A stretch of DNA of 64,000 bases, taken from NCBI GenBank assembly GCA_023423935.1, contig JAFAEQ010000055.1:85221-149220 (forward strand). Direction: 5' to 3'. This document shows, one piece after another, positions 35,687 through 45,216 of this stretch; positions within the stretch are counted from its first letter, which is position 1, and every line of letters starts with the position of its first letter. The stretch is from Pseudomonadota bacterium. Its GTDB lineage: Bacteria; Pseudomonadota; Gammaproteobacteria; Steroidobacterales; Steroidobacteraceae. Under the pieces are notes generated by a model. That model did not search any database, had not been told where the DNA came from, and was given only the letters and a program-made list of their open reading frames with translations. The position numbers were made by a program, and so were the translations under genes.

Positions 35687-35724
35687 CTGCCGCGCGGGTT
35701 CACTGCTCATCACCCGCGCGGCAG
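35687..35724 (+). terminator. Strong hairpin terminator
   Basis: CTGCCGCGCGGGT (35687-35699) pairs perfectly with ACCCGCGCGGCAG (35712-35724), loop of 12. It ends the receiver gene and insulates the giant gene downstream. Confidence 0.7.
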
Positions 35725-36297
35725 GCAGCTTTCAAGAAGTGCTGTGCGCGACCCGCAGCAAGTTCATTGTTAAACGGGTCTCACGCTGCAGTGTGCGGGC
35801 CCGTAGGTCCGCTTCAACCGAACAGCGCATGACGTCGCTCGCGAGCTCCTTGCTCCGGTGACCGACCTGCAACTCACCATTCGAACATCTCGCCACAGGC
35901 ACGGACGCACTCGCCGCCGATGCGGCGAACGGGCATGAGTCTCACTTCCGGTCGCGTTCCGTTGAGCGATCGCTCCGTCTTTCACCATTGCTGCCAGTTT
36001 GGAGCAATCGCGATTCGGCAGCAAAAAGCACGACTCGGATGCACGCCTTCGAGCTGCACTCGTCCAGCGTAACCGAGAAAAACAGGCGTTATCGCGGGCT
36101 AGGCGGTAGAGAAGTCAACGGAGGCGAATACTGTTACTCATTCGTCTTTGGGTTGCCGATTCAGTTACTGCCATTCTGAATCTTGTCGACCAGCGCTTCA
36201 CGGTTCGCCTGCTTACGATTGCTCCAGTTACAGAGTCCGGTTTCCCTAGACCTCGGATCAATGCAACTGGCTGGAATACTTCTCAAGGCGAATACAT
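35725..36297. other. Long leader/promoter region of the giant gene
   Basis: About 570 bases with no gene that I can support. AT content rises towards 36240-36297, where promoter and leader of the 2281-codon gene should lie. The ribosome site is weak (TCTCAAGGCG then ATACATATG). A long leader could carry regulation, but no motif was recognised. Confidence 0.45.
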
Positions 36298-39200
36298 ATG
36301 CAACTCTCGATACGCAATGCTGCTGGCCGCACTGAACTCATCGAACAACAAAACGTGGCGGGTCGAACCGTCTTGCGCCTGAAACATGGCGAGAGGCTGG
36401 AGATCGTCGATCCGACGACCGGTACTGCGCCGGTGGGCGCGAAGGCGCGCCGCGGCGCAAACGGTAAGGACCTGATCGTCGAAAGCGCGGGTGAAACCGT
36501 GCTGATCGAAGACTTCTTCGAGGAAGCGGCGCAGGGTGAGGAGACGGTTGCTGTCGAATTTCCGGGCGGCGCGTCGCCAGCGATTACTCCGGCCACGCCC
36601 GAACTCGCGCAGCCGGGCGCGACGATGGACCCGAGCTTCGCGATGGCGGGTAACTCCAGCTACATGACGATGGCGCAGGCCGGCGGCGCTGCAGGCGCTG
36701 GCGCTGGCGCTGGCGCAGGTGCCGGTGCAGGTGCAGGTGCAGGCGCAGGCGCCGCGGCAGGTTCTTCCAATCTGTGGTGGATCGCTGGCGGTATCGCTGG
36801 CGCTGGCGCAGCTGGCGCGGCCATCCAGAAAAACAGTGACGACGATAACAACAACGACAATGGCAATGGCAATGGCAATGGCAATGGCAACGGCAACGGC
36901 ACGCCGCCGCCGGCCACGTTCGAGCTGGAGCGCTCCGCCGCTTCGGTGGACGAGGGCGGCACTGTCACGTTCACCCTGAACACCACGAACGTTGCGCAGG
37001 GCACGCAGTACACCTATACGATCACCGGCATCTCCGCGAGCGACGTGCAGGGCGGCGCACTGAGCGGCGTGGCGACGATCGACGCCAACGGCCGCGCCGT
37101 CATCGAACTGCGCTTGGCTGCCGATCTGACGACGGAAGGCGCTGAGACGCTCACGCTTTCCGTTGCCGGACAGACCGCAAGCGTCGTCGTCAACGACGTT
37201 TCCACCACTCCGGTCCCGACGTTTTCCCTCACCGCGAGCAGTGCGACGGTCGATGAAGGCGATGGCGTCAGCTTCACGCTGATCACTACCAACGTGGCGC
37301 CGGGCACGCAGTACGCGTACACCATCACGGGTGTTTCGCCGGCCGACATCGTCGGCGGCGCAAGCGCCATGACCGGTCTCGTCACGATCGACGCCAATGG
37401 CCGCGCGATCCTCGAGATCGAGCTGGTCGCGGATGCGACCACCGAAGGTCTCGAAACGCTCACCCTGCAGATCGCAGGTCAGACCGTCACCGTCAATGTC
37501 AACGACCTGTCGGTGACGCCGACCTACATCCTGACCGTCAACCAGGACAACGTGGTCGGCACCAAGTTCGACGACCTGATCGTCGGCACCGGCGCCACGT
37601 ACAACTCCGGCGACATCATCGACGGTGGCGAGGGCTATGACACCCTGGACCTGACGCTGAATTACGGCACCACGGCCGCGAGAGTGTCGAACGTCGAAGC
37701 GCTGAAGGTTACAACCCTGGGCGACGGCGGCGATAACACGATCGACATGCGTAACTTCGATGCCAGCCTCCAGCAGATCGACCTCGACGGGCTGGACCAG
37801 AACGTGTTGCTGACCAACATGCAATCGCTCGCCGATGTGTCACTGAGCGATGCGAATCACGTCAGTGTCACTCTGGATTACAGCGCCAAAGCCGTGAAGG
37901 CGGAAGACGACACGCTGTCACTGTCGGTGCACGACGTCGATGTCGGCTTGCATGTCGGCGCAGGCATCGAGGCGATCGACCTGCAGGTCAGCGACGATGC
38001 CGATGCACACAACGACATCACGCTCAATGCAGGCACCGTGTCGGACGTGACGGTGCGCGGCGGCGCCGAGGGACAGTCCCTGATCCTGGTTTCCAACGTC
38101 AATGAAAATGGCGCGACTGGCAGCTTCGACTCCCGCGGGTTCGCGGGTGACCTGTCGTTGTACGATGTGAAGGGCGGATCGCGCTCGTTCGGTTACAGCG
38201 TCGAGTTCACACAGGGACTGCTCGAAGGCGAGACGGCGACGCTGCGGATCGGCGACAGAGAGTTCTCGATCACCGCCGAAGATGGTGACTGGTCGGCGGC
38301 AGAGGTGGCGAGCGAATTCGCCTCGCTCCTCGATTCCTCGGGTTTCAGCAACCTCAACACCTGGATCGCCGAAGATCTGAGCTCGCTGCTCATCTATGAT
38401 CTGCGTGCGCCCACGCAGATCGAAGCGGAAGTCGCCGATGCGTCGATGAGCGTCCTGGACACCTTCGACTACAGCGCCTTCGACGGCCCGAACTCGGCCG
38501 ACTTCAACCACGCGACCGCCGCCGAGTTCTCGACCGTGCTGACCGGCGCGGGTGACGACTCGGTCTACGTCGTGAATGGCACTTCCCCCTCTCACACTGA
38601 TATCGCCTACGGCGACACGTACGATCTGGGCGAAGGCGACAACTACCTCTCGGTGGACAACGGCAACGTCCATGGCACCGTGCGCTTCGGCGCGGGTGAG
38701 GACGCCCTGTGGGTCCAGGGCAATGTGGGCGCAGGCGCCGATGTGGAGTTCGGTGACGGCGACAACACCCTGATGGTTCAAGAGAGCATCAAGGACGGTG
38801 CATCGATCCGCTTCGGTGCCGGCGACGACGAGGCCAGCACCTATCAGTTCACTAACGGCGCCACCATTGACTTCGGCGCAGGCGACAACTCGTTCGAAGC
38901 CTACGAGATCTGGGACAAGGCTGCGGCGACGTTCGGCGATGGCGCGAACACCTTCCGCTTCAACGCCATGTCGGGCGAAGGCACCACAGCCACATTCGGC
39001 AACGGCGACAATTTCGTGGAACTGGCGGGCGAAGACGCACGCCTCGAGGACGACGCACGCATCACCTTCGGCGACGGCAATAACGTTGTCTGGAGCGATA
39101 ACGGTGAGGATGGCGTTTACATCCAGGATGGCGCCCAGCTGATCTTCGGTGATGGCGACAACGGTGTGATCCTGGTGGGTGGTGAGGACGCTCACATTCG

Positions 39201-42200
39201 CAACGAGGCTGTCGTCAGCTTCGGCAACGGCGACAACGTGCTCATGGTGGACGGCCAGATCGGCGACGCCGCCACGGTTTCGTTCGGCGACGGCGATAAC
39301 ACGCTGGCCGTTCGCTCCGTCGACTCCGACGCCGCAATCGAATTCGGCCATGGCGACAACGAGATGTACGTCTACTATCGCCTGAGCGATTCGAACGTCG
39401 CGTTCGGCGATGGATACAACTATCTTTACGCCGATGACGTCGAGGGTTCGAACGTCACCTTCGGCAACGGCGACAACTATGCCGAGGTCTTCTACGACGT
39501 GGAGGCGTCGAGCTTCACGTTCGGCTCGGGCGACGACGAGATGTCGGTGGGCGATACGATCCGTGATGGATCCACGCTGGACTTCGGCGCCGGCGATGAC
39601 ACGCTTCGAGTTGGCAGCTGGTTGGGGCCGGTCTACCTGTCGGGCGAAGAAGTTGCCACCGTCGTCGACATGGGAACGGGCGACGACACGGTCGACATCT
39701 TCACGGGCGAGTACGACGTAAGCGACGCAGCGGTTCGTTCCGGCGCGTTCCTGCGTGGCGGCGAAGGCAACGACACGCTGGTCGTGCGTGCATACGAGGA
39801 CATCAGCGTCGTGGCGCGTACCGATGCGCAGGAGATCTATGTCGGCTTCACCGATGAGAGCTATGCCGTCGATCAAGTCGTGACGGTCACCATCGCCGGC
39901 GTGGAGTACTCCTACACAGTGCAGGCGAGCGATATCGTCCAGGGCAACCCGGAAGCCACTCGCATGAATGTCGCGGCGGGTGTGTTCTCGGTGATCGATG
40001 AAGAAGGTGACTGCACTCTGACCCCATGCCTGGGCGACGAAGGCCCGTACATCAAACTGACGGGCAGCGCGGGCGCGGCGGACGTCGAAGTGACGGTCGC
40101 GGGCGGTGAGACCTACACGGCGCAGATCGCCGACACCGGCATCGAAGGCTTCGAGACGTTGAGCCTGGTCGCGAGCAATCCGCTCGACATCGACCATACC
40201 GAAGCCGCCACGATCACGGCGGACTTCTCGCTGATCGAAGGCGTGGAGAAGATCAATCTCACGAGCGAAGCGACCATCGACACCGAGGTCATCGACGAGG
40301 AGGCCAATGGCGCGTACGAAGCGAACTGGGCAGGGGCGCGTGCCGGGTTCGTGCTGCGGAACCTGCCTGCGGATCTTGCCGAGCCCATCACCGTGTCCGC
40401 CAACGAGGTGACCGCTTATGGCAACCGTCAGGTGGCGCGCGTGTACATCAACGAGCAGTCCGGCGTGGACGGCCACGCGGTCGGCGATGTGATCACTGTG
40501 TCGATCGGCGATCAGGAGTTCAGCATCACCGTGACCGAGGCGGATCTCTCCGGCGCGGATGGGCTCGAAGATGCGGAGACCATCGCCGCACGTCTGGCCG
40601 AAGTCATCGCCGCGGGCGAGACGGGCTTCACTGTTGCTCGCGACGGCAATGTGCTCACCCTGATCGGCAGCACCGACGAGGATGTCGAGATCGAGCTGAG
40701 CGGTAACGGCGACTACCTGGATGACTGTGTGCAGTCCGCAACGGCAAGCGACGATCGCGAGATCGACGTTACGCTGACGGCTCACCTGGCCCAAGACAGC
40801 GACACGGACAACGACACGCTCGCGCTCGAGATCGACGGCGAGGGTAGTTTCGACCTGTCCGTCGACGCCGCCTGGCTGGGCGAGGACGGCGAGGGCGAGG
40901 ACCATGTCGTGGCGTACGAGCACCTGTCGATCGACGTGCAGGACGAATACAGCCACTACATCGACACCAACCCGAACTGCGACATCAAGGCGTTCAACCG
41001 CGGCAATCTGTCGCTGACGGGTGGCGCGATCGGCGCGAGCATCGTGCTGGACAACGTCATGGCCGCCAACGTCACTTCGACTTCGGCTGCCAACGTCGGG
41101 GTGATCTTCGCAAGCGAGGCCGACGATAAGGACCAGTACGCCTTCAACATTTCGACGCAAGGCGGCGATGATGTGGTCGACATGCGTGGCGTGACCTTCT
41201 CCACCCATACTCAGATCGATCTGGGCGATGGCGTGGACCGCCTGTCGATCGGCAACGGTCGGACCGCGGCGGATGCGATCACCACCGGCTCGAACTCCGA
41301 CGAGGGGCGCATGTTCCGTAACGTGCGCAACGTGGAGGAGCTGCAGTTCGTCGGTGAAGACAGCATCACGTTCGACGACGATGCGCACGACGCCGGCTTC
41401 AACAAGCTGATCGTCGAGGAATACAGCGCGCTGTCTTTCAAGGTGGACGACGATTTCGAGCGCGATCTGGACGTGGAGATCGAGGATGGCGTTCTGTTGA
41501 ATATGGATGTCTACAACCGTAACGCGATCAGCATCGAGGCCCGCGACTATCTGGATGCGACCATCCAGATCCATGAGGATGCGCAGGGCGAGTTCTCGTT
41601 GGTGGCCGGCGATTACAACGACCTCACCGTGAACAGTGCCGGTAGCGGCGCGGTGAACGTCACGGTCGGTAACTACAACGATGTGGAGATCGCTCAGTCG
41701 GGCAATGGTGATGTGACCGTGGTCGGTGATGAGTACAACTACATTCAGGTGTTGCAGTCCGGCGCCGGCGACGTGAGTGTGACCACCGACTACAACAGCT
41801 ACGTGGGCATCTCGATCGGCGAGGACGCCGAGAGCGTGGGCGACGTGAGCGTCGTGCAGAAGGACAGCGACTCCAACCGGATCTCGCTGAGTGGCCTGCG
41901 CGAGGAGCAGAACGTTTCCGTGGACATCTCGTTGTACGGGGATGGAGAGAGCTCCCTGATTGCCGACCTCTGCGACACGGAGGAATACAGCACCGATCTG
42001 GAGGTGTACGACAGCGAAGGTGGCATCGACACGCTGACCGTGCGGACCAACGAAGAGTGGGGCGCGAGCGCCTACGTCGGCGTGGTCACCGAGGACAGCT
42101 GGGCGGTTGCGGGCACGGGCGAGGATCGCACGGTCATCGATATGACCATCGATGCATCGACGGTGGAGGCCGATATGCTCCTCGTCAACGCAACCAAGGA

Positions 42201-43143
42201 AACGGACGCCAACCTGGAGATCATCGGCTCGAGCACGTCGAACAACATCCTGTTGGGCGGCGCCGGTCGGGACACGATCAAGGGTGGTGAAGGCATGGAC
42301 GTCCTCCAGGGCGACCGGGCCGGAATGGAATTCCGCACCTACGCGGTCGAGTTCGACTCGTCCCACGAAGGTAGCTTCACGCTGAGCATCGGGGAGCAGA
42401 CATTGACGTTCTCGCCGATGGATGCTGTCGATGGGACGACGGTGGCCGAGGCGTTTGCGGACTACATCAATGGTCTCAGCTCAGAGGTGACAGGTCCGGA
42501 CTGGTCAGCGGCCTATGAGGCGTGGGTCTACGACGGCGCGCTGTTCGTCAGCGCCCGCTCGCTCAATGATGACTTCGAGCTCACGGCAACTGGCGAGTTG
42601 AATGTGGAAGTCGTCGAGAGCGGCGTGGGTGGCGGCATTGCGTCCGACATCCTGGAAGGCGGTGAAGGTGCCGACGTGTATCTGTTCGCGGAGTCTCAGT
42701 TCGACACCATGGACACCATCGTGGGGTTGAACTTCGGCGGTGCGACGGATGGCACGCAGGAAGACGTCGTGATCTTGGGCGCGTACGTGCCTGCGGACGG
42801 CGAGCTCGATAGCCTCTACTTCGGCGATCTGATCGATGTCGGCGTCCAGTCGAAGAACAGCATCGAAGTCGAGCGAGTGGTGAATGGCGGCGACGCCATC
42901 ACGCTTACCGGCGCGGATCTGGAGTCGGCGGTGGCGCGCTTGTTCGAAGCCAATGGCTGGTTCGAAGCCAGCGGCTCCGCGGCCACCAACTCGGCCGGTC
43001 TGTTCAACTACGGCGATGACACCTACCTCATCGCAGTGGGTCACGACGCGAGCGGCAGCTTCGGTATCGACGACTACATCATCAAGGTCACTGGGGTGAC
43101 CGGCACGCTCGACGTGTCGGACTTCTACGTCCCGACGGTCTGA
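36298..43143 (+). CDS. Giant acidic type I-secreted repeat protein (adhesin or S-layer-like)
   Basis: 2281 residues, no Sec signal. Order: residues 1-80, a small beta domain resembling the N-terminal retention module of LapA/BapA-type adhesins (NGKDLIVESAGETVLIEDFF); 130-165, a Gly-Ala hexamer-repeat linker; a hydrophobic WWIAGGIAGAGAAGAA stretch and an Asn-Gly run; two Calx-beta-like domains at about 208-300 and 309-400; DNVVGTKFDDLIVGTGAT with IIDGGEGYDTLDLTL, as in Caulobacter-type S-layer and RTX proteins; 17 FGxGDN units at about 775-1135; four similar 85-100-residue modules (about 632, 1180, 1381 and 2015); a YNxxxV repeat array at about 1770-1845; and RTX-like GGAGRDTIKGGEGMD plus ILEGGEGADVYLFA near the C-terminus. 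It is very Asp/Glu-rich with few Cys. The secretion genes lie downstream. Surface adhesion or coat formation is inferred. Confidence 0.85.
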   Translation: MQLSIRNAAGRTELIEQQNVAGRTVLRLKHGERLEIVDPTTGTAPVGAKARRGANGKDLIVESAGETVLIEDFFEEAAQGEETVAVEFPGGASPAITPATPELAQPGATMDPSFAMAGNSSYMTMAQAGGAAGAGAGAGAGAGAGAGAGAGAAAGSSNLWWIAGGIAGAGAAGAAIQKNSDDDNNNDNGNGNGNGNGNGNGTPPPATFELERSAASVDEGGTVTFTLNTTNVAQGTQYTYTITGISASDVQGGALSGVATIDANGRAVIELRLAADLTTEGAETLTLSVAGQTASVVVNDVSTTPVPTFSLTASSATVDEGDGVSFTLITTNVAPGTQYAYTITGVSPADIVGGASAMTGLVTIDANGRAILEIELVADATTEGLETLTLQIAGQTVTVNVNDLSVTPTYILTVNQDNVVGTKFDDLIVGTGATYNSGDIIDGGEGYDTLDLTLNYGTTAARVSNVEALKVTTLGDGGDNTIDMRNFDASLQQIDLDGLDQNVLLTNMQSLADVSLSDANHVSVTLDYSAKAVKAEDDTLSLSVHDVDVGLHVGAGIEAIDLQVSDDADAHNDITLNAGTVSDVTVRGGAEGQSLILVSNVNENGATGSFDSRGFAGDLSLYDVKGGSRSFGYSVEFTQGLLEGETATLRIGDREFSITAEDGDWSAAEVASEFASLLDSSGFSNLNTWIAEDLSSLLIYDLRAPTQIEAEVADASMSVLDTFDYSAFDGPNSADFNHATAAEFSTVLTGAGDDSVYVVNGTSPSHTDIAYGDTYDLGEGDNYLSVDNGNVHGTVRFGAGEDALWVQGNVGAGADVEFGDGDNTLMVQESIKDGASIRFGAGDDEASTYQFTNGATIDFGAGDNSFEAYEIWDKAAATFGDGANTFRFNAMSGEGTTATFGNGDNFVELAGEDARLEDDARITFGDGNNVVWSDNGEDGVYIQDGAQLIFGDGDNGVILVGGEDAHIRNEAVVSFGNGDNVLMVDGQIGDAATVSFGDGDNTLAVRSVDSDAAIEFGHGDNEMYVYYRLSDSNVAFGDGYNYLYADDVEGSNVTFGNGDNYAEVFYDVEASSFTFGSGDDEMSVGDTIRDGSTLDFGAGDDTLRVGSWLGPVYLSGEEVATVVDMGTGDDTVDIFTGEYDVSDAAVRSGAFLRGGEGNDTLVVRAYEDISVVARTDAQEIYVGFTDESYAVDQVVTVTIAGVEYSYTVQASDIVQGNPEATRMNVAAGVFSVIDEEGDCTLTPCLGDEGPYIKLTGSAGAADVEVTVAGGETYTAQIADTGIEGFETLSLVASNPLDIDHTEAATITADFSLIEGVEKINLTSEATIDTEVIDEEANGAYEANWAGARAGFVLRNLPADLAEPITVSANEVTAYGNRQVARVYINEQSGVDGHAVGDVITVSIGDQEFSITVTEADLSGADGLEDAETIAARLAEVIAAGETGFTVARDGNVLTLIGSTDEDVEIELSGNGDYLDDCVQSATASDDREIDVTLTAHLAQDSDTDNDTLALEIDGEGSFDLSVDAAWLGEDGEGEDHVVAYEHLSIDVQDEYSHYIDTNPNCDIKAFNRGNLSLTGGAIGASIVLDNVMAANVTSTSAANVGVIFASEADDKDQYAFNISTQGGDDVVDMRGVTFSTHTQIDLGDGVDRLSIGNGRTAADAITTGSNSDEGRMFRNVRNVEELQFVGEDSITFDDDAHDAGFNKLIVEEYSALSFKVDDDFERDLDVEIEDGVLLNMDVYNRNAISIEARDYLDATIQIHEDAQGEFSLVAGDYNDLTVNSAGSGAVNVTVGNYNDVEIAQSGNGDVTVVGDEYNYIQVLQSGAGDVSVTTDYNSYVGISIGEDAESVGDVSVVQKDSDSNRISLSGLREEQNVSVDISLYGDGESSLIADLCDTEEYSTDLEVYDSEGGIDTLTVRTNEEWGASAYVGVVTEDSWAVAGTGEDRTVIDMTIDASTVEADMLLVNATKETDANLEIIGSSTSNNILLGGAGRDTIKGGEGMDVLQGDRAGMEFRTYAVEFDSSHEGSFTLSIGEQTLTFSPMDAVDGTTVAEAFADYINGLSSEVTGPDWSAAYEAWVYDGALFVSARSLNDDFELTATGELNVEVVESGVGGGIASDILEGGEGADVYLFAESQFDTMDTIVGLNFGGATDGTQEDVVILGAYVPADGELDSLYFGDLIDVGVQSKNSIEVERVVNGGDAITLTGADLESAVARLFEANGWFEASGSAATNSAGLFNYGDDTYLIAVGHDASGSFGIDDYIIKVTGVTGTLDVSDFYVPTV
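36684..36900 (+). repeat. In-frame simple repeats encoding Gly-Ala and Asn-Gly linkers
   Basis: From about 36684 to 36762 the gene consists of GGCGCT/GGTGCA-type hexamers (Gly-Ala), and from about 36858 to 36900 of GGCAAT/GGCAAC hexamers (Asn-Gly). Both are multiples of six, so slippage would change linker length without a frameshift. They flank a short hydrophobic segment that could sit in the outer-membrane channel of the exporter. Confidence 0.75.
38620..39700 (+). repeat. Seventeen-unit FGxGDN protein repeat array
   Basis: Seventeen units of about 16-26 residues share a core such as VEFGDGDNTLMV, IDFGAGDNSFEA, VSFGNGDNVLMV, FTFGSGDDEMSV and LDFGAGDDTLRV. One unit per coil of a right-handed beta-helix is a likely fold, with the GDN/GDD turn positioned to bind calcium. 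The nonapeptide GGxGxDxUx of classical RTX is related but not the same. DNA of the units is diverged, so the array is old. Confidence 0.8.
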
Positions 43144-43190
43144 TGAGGGTCGGCTCCGCAACGGAGCTGATTGAAGTCCGCTGACAGGGT

Positions 43191-43214
43191 GCGGCGCCTA
43201 GCAAGAGGCGCCGC
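43191..43214 (+). terminator. Perfect hairpin between giant gene and ligase gene
   Basis: GCGGCGCCT (43191-43199) pairs with AGGCGCCGC (43206-43214), followed by GCTCTT. It may attenuate transcription after the giant gene so that downstream enzyme and exporter genes are made in lower amounts. Confidence 0.6.
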
Positions 43215-43260
43215 GCTCTTACCGAAGTGTTCATTGACAGTTGTGGGTGGGGAGCAAGTC

Positions 43261-45207
43261 ATGATCCCGTCGTCGAATTTGCAGGCGCCGGTCGTGAGTG
43301 CGCCCGTGCTGCAACTTCAGCAGGCCCGGAGAATTCCGGGATTCGTATATGGGCTGCGCGCGCCTTGCGTTGCGGCCCGCATCAGTGTCGAAGACCCCGT
43401 GCAGGGGCGTGCCATCGCGCTGCGCGCGCGTCAGGCGCTTTCATCTCACATTCCTGTCGACGTTCCGACGAACGTCGACTCGGCGCGAAAAGACGATGCT
43501 GCCGTCGTGGTGGCGTGTCTCGCGCAACTGATTCAATCCGTGCAGGAAGCAGCGGGTCTGCCGCAGGCGGGCGCCGCGCACATTGCGTTGTTGACGTCGG
43601 CGCGTGCAGACGCGCAGAAGCCGCCAGCTGCAAGGCAGTGGTTGTTGGCATTGCCGGCGCTCGTAGCGGCGCCGGCGCTCCTGGCATTGCGATGGATCGT
43701 TCAGTATTTGAACGAGGCGGCTGCAAGCGGCGAGGCGGATCTATCCGCGGAGCAGCAGGCGCGACTGCAGCGGCTGCTGAAGGAAATGCATCGTCACGCG
43801 CCCCCCGGATCGAACAATCTGTTCTTTATTCAAGCGGCCTATCGGCTGGGGATTCCCTGTGTGCCTTTGCCGGGCATGATCTTTCAATACGGTTGGGGAC
43901 GCCGTGCCCAGTGGCTGGACAGCTCGTTTACGCAGAACAGCTCGAACATCTCCACGCGGCTGGCGCGAAGCAAGTCCGCCACCCATCGACTGTTGCTGCA
44001 AGCGGGCTTGCCCGTCCCGGCGCAGCGCTCCGTGCGCACGATCGACGAGGCCGTGAGTGCCGCCGAGGCGTTGGGCTACCCCGTCGTCGTCAAGCCCGCC
44101 GATCGAGATGGCGGAGTCGGTGTGTCGGCGGGCATCACGACGCAGAGCGAGCTGCGCACGGCATTCAAACGGGCGAGCGACTGTTCGTCGAATGTGTTGG
44201 TCGAAAAGCACGTCGACGGACGCGACTATCGTGTCTATGTGTTTCGCGGGCGGATGTTCGCGGCGATGACCCGCGAGCCCGCATCCGTCACAGGCGATGG
44301 CACGAGCACCGTGGCGGCGCTGGTGGCGGAGGTCAACCGGGACCCGCGCCGCGGCCATTATCCGTCTGCGCCGTTGACACGCATCGAGCTCGATGACGAA
44401 GCGCTCGAGCTGCTCGAGGCACAATCGCTCAGAAGCGATTCGGTGCTCGCGCAAGGCCGTCGTGTGGTGCTGCGTCGTTCCGCGAATGTCTCCACCGGCG
44501 GCATGCCGACCGCGATCTGCGATCGTGTGCATCCGGACAATGCCCGGCTGTGCGAGCGGGCAGCGCAGATCCTGAGATTGGATCTGGCGGGTATCGATCT
44601 GCTGATGCCCGATATCAGCCGCTCGTGGCAGGACGTTGGAGCGGGCATTTGCGAGGTGAATGCACAGCCGCAGCTCAGCAGCGTCGCGTTGCGAGAGAGT
44701 TTTGCGTTCGTGATGAGCGAACTGGTCGAGAAGCAGGGCCGCATTCCTGCTGCATTGGTGCTGACGCCCGATGCAGGGGTTGTGGAAGCCGCAGAGAAGT
44801 TGCTGGCCGAGCGCAACGTGCGCGTGGGTAGCCGCAGCAGCGCAGGCGTGCGAATCGGTGCGCAGTGCATTCGGACTGCGCGCGGCAACGCACTCGCCGA
44901 TACGCACGCTCTGCTGATCGATCCGACAGTCGAGGCCATTATCGTGGCCGTCGATAGTGCTGAGCTGCTGGCGGATGGCGTGCCGTTCGATCGTTTCGAT
45001 GTGCTCGTCATCGCCGGTTCGGTCGAGGCAGATGCACGGCTGCGTACGGCGCTGTCCTTGCTCAGGCCGCACTGCCGGCGCGAGGTGCTGACGGTGCCCG
45101 ATGCGTCTGCCGCGGTCGTGGCCAGCGAAGTCTTCCAGGCCGCGCGCATCCGATCGATGAAGGCTGAGCAGTTGTCTACGGCATTGGCGGATGCGCTGTC
45201 TGCCTGA
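43261..45207 (+). CDS. Cyanophycin-synthetase-like ATP-grasp ligase with degenerate Mur-ligase domain
   Basis: 648 residues from the ATG at 43261 (GGGGAG at 43249-43254). Residues 1-200 correspond to the CphA N-domain end (NNLFFIQAAYRLGIPCVPLP). Residues 235-470 form the ATP-grasp core: VVVKPADRDGGVGVS (Lys278), NVLVEKHVDGRDYRVYVFRG, REPASVTGDGTSTV, LRRSANVSTGGMPTAI, HPDNARLCERAA and ICEVNAQPQL (Glu465, Asn467). In CphA this module adds Asp to the growing backbone. Residues 491-630 align in style with the Mur-ligase-like domain, but the P-loop GTNGKTT is replaced by LTPDAGVVEA and EtARGG by VAVDSAEL, and the protein stops about 200 residues short of CphA. It should thus ligate one kind of amino acid only. 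It sits between the giant secreted protein and its exporter. Confidence 0.85.
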   Translation: MIPSSNLQAPVVSAPVLQLQQARRIPGFVYGLRAPCVAARISVEDPVQGRAIALRARQALSSHIPVDVPTNVDSARKDDAAVVVACLAQLIQSVQEAAGLPQAGAAHIALLTSARADAQKPPAARQWLLALPALVAAPALLALRWIVQYLNEAAASGEADLSAEQQARLQRLLKEMHRHAPPGSNNLFFIQAAYRLGIPCVPLPGMIFQYGWGRRAQWLDSSFTQNSSNISTRLARSKSATHRLLLQAGLPVPAQRSVRTIDEAVSAAEALGYPVVVKPADRDGGVGVSAGITTQSELRTAFKRASDCSSNVLVEKHVDGRDYRVYVFRGRMFAAMTREPASVTGDGTSTVAALVAEVNRDPRRGHYPSAPLTRIELDDEALELLEAQSLRSDSVLAQGRRVVLRRSANVSTGGMPTAICDRVHPDNARLCERAAQILRLDLAGIDLLMPDISRSWQDVGAGICEVNAQPQLSSVALRESFAFVMSELVEKQGRIPAALVLTPDAGVVEAAEKLLAERNVRVGSRSSAGVRIGAQCIRTARGNALADTHALLIDPTVEAIIVAVDSAELLADGVPFDRFDVLVIAGSVEADARLRTALSLLRPHCRREVLTVPDASAAVVASEVFQAARIRSMKAEQLSTALADALSA

Positions 45208-45216
45208 TCATCGTGC

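Noticed and set aside
37918..42366. Very long open frame on the minus strand opposite the giant gene
   Set aside because: It mirrors the plus-strand repeat coding through GC-skewed third positions; its translation has low-complexity Val/Asp/Arg content and no domain.
43261..45207. Bona fide cyanophycin synthetase
   Set aside because: The Mur-ligase P-loop and C-terminal part are missing and no cyanophycinase is adjacent, so true cyanophycin synthesis is unlikely.
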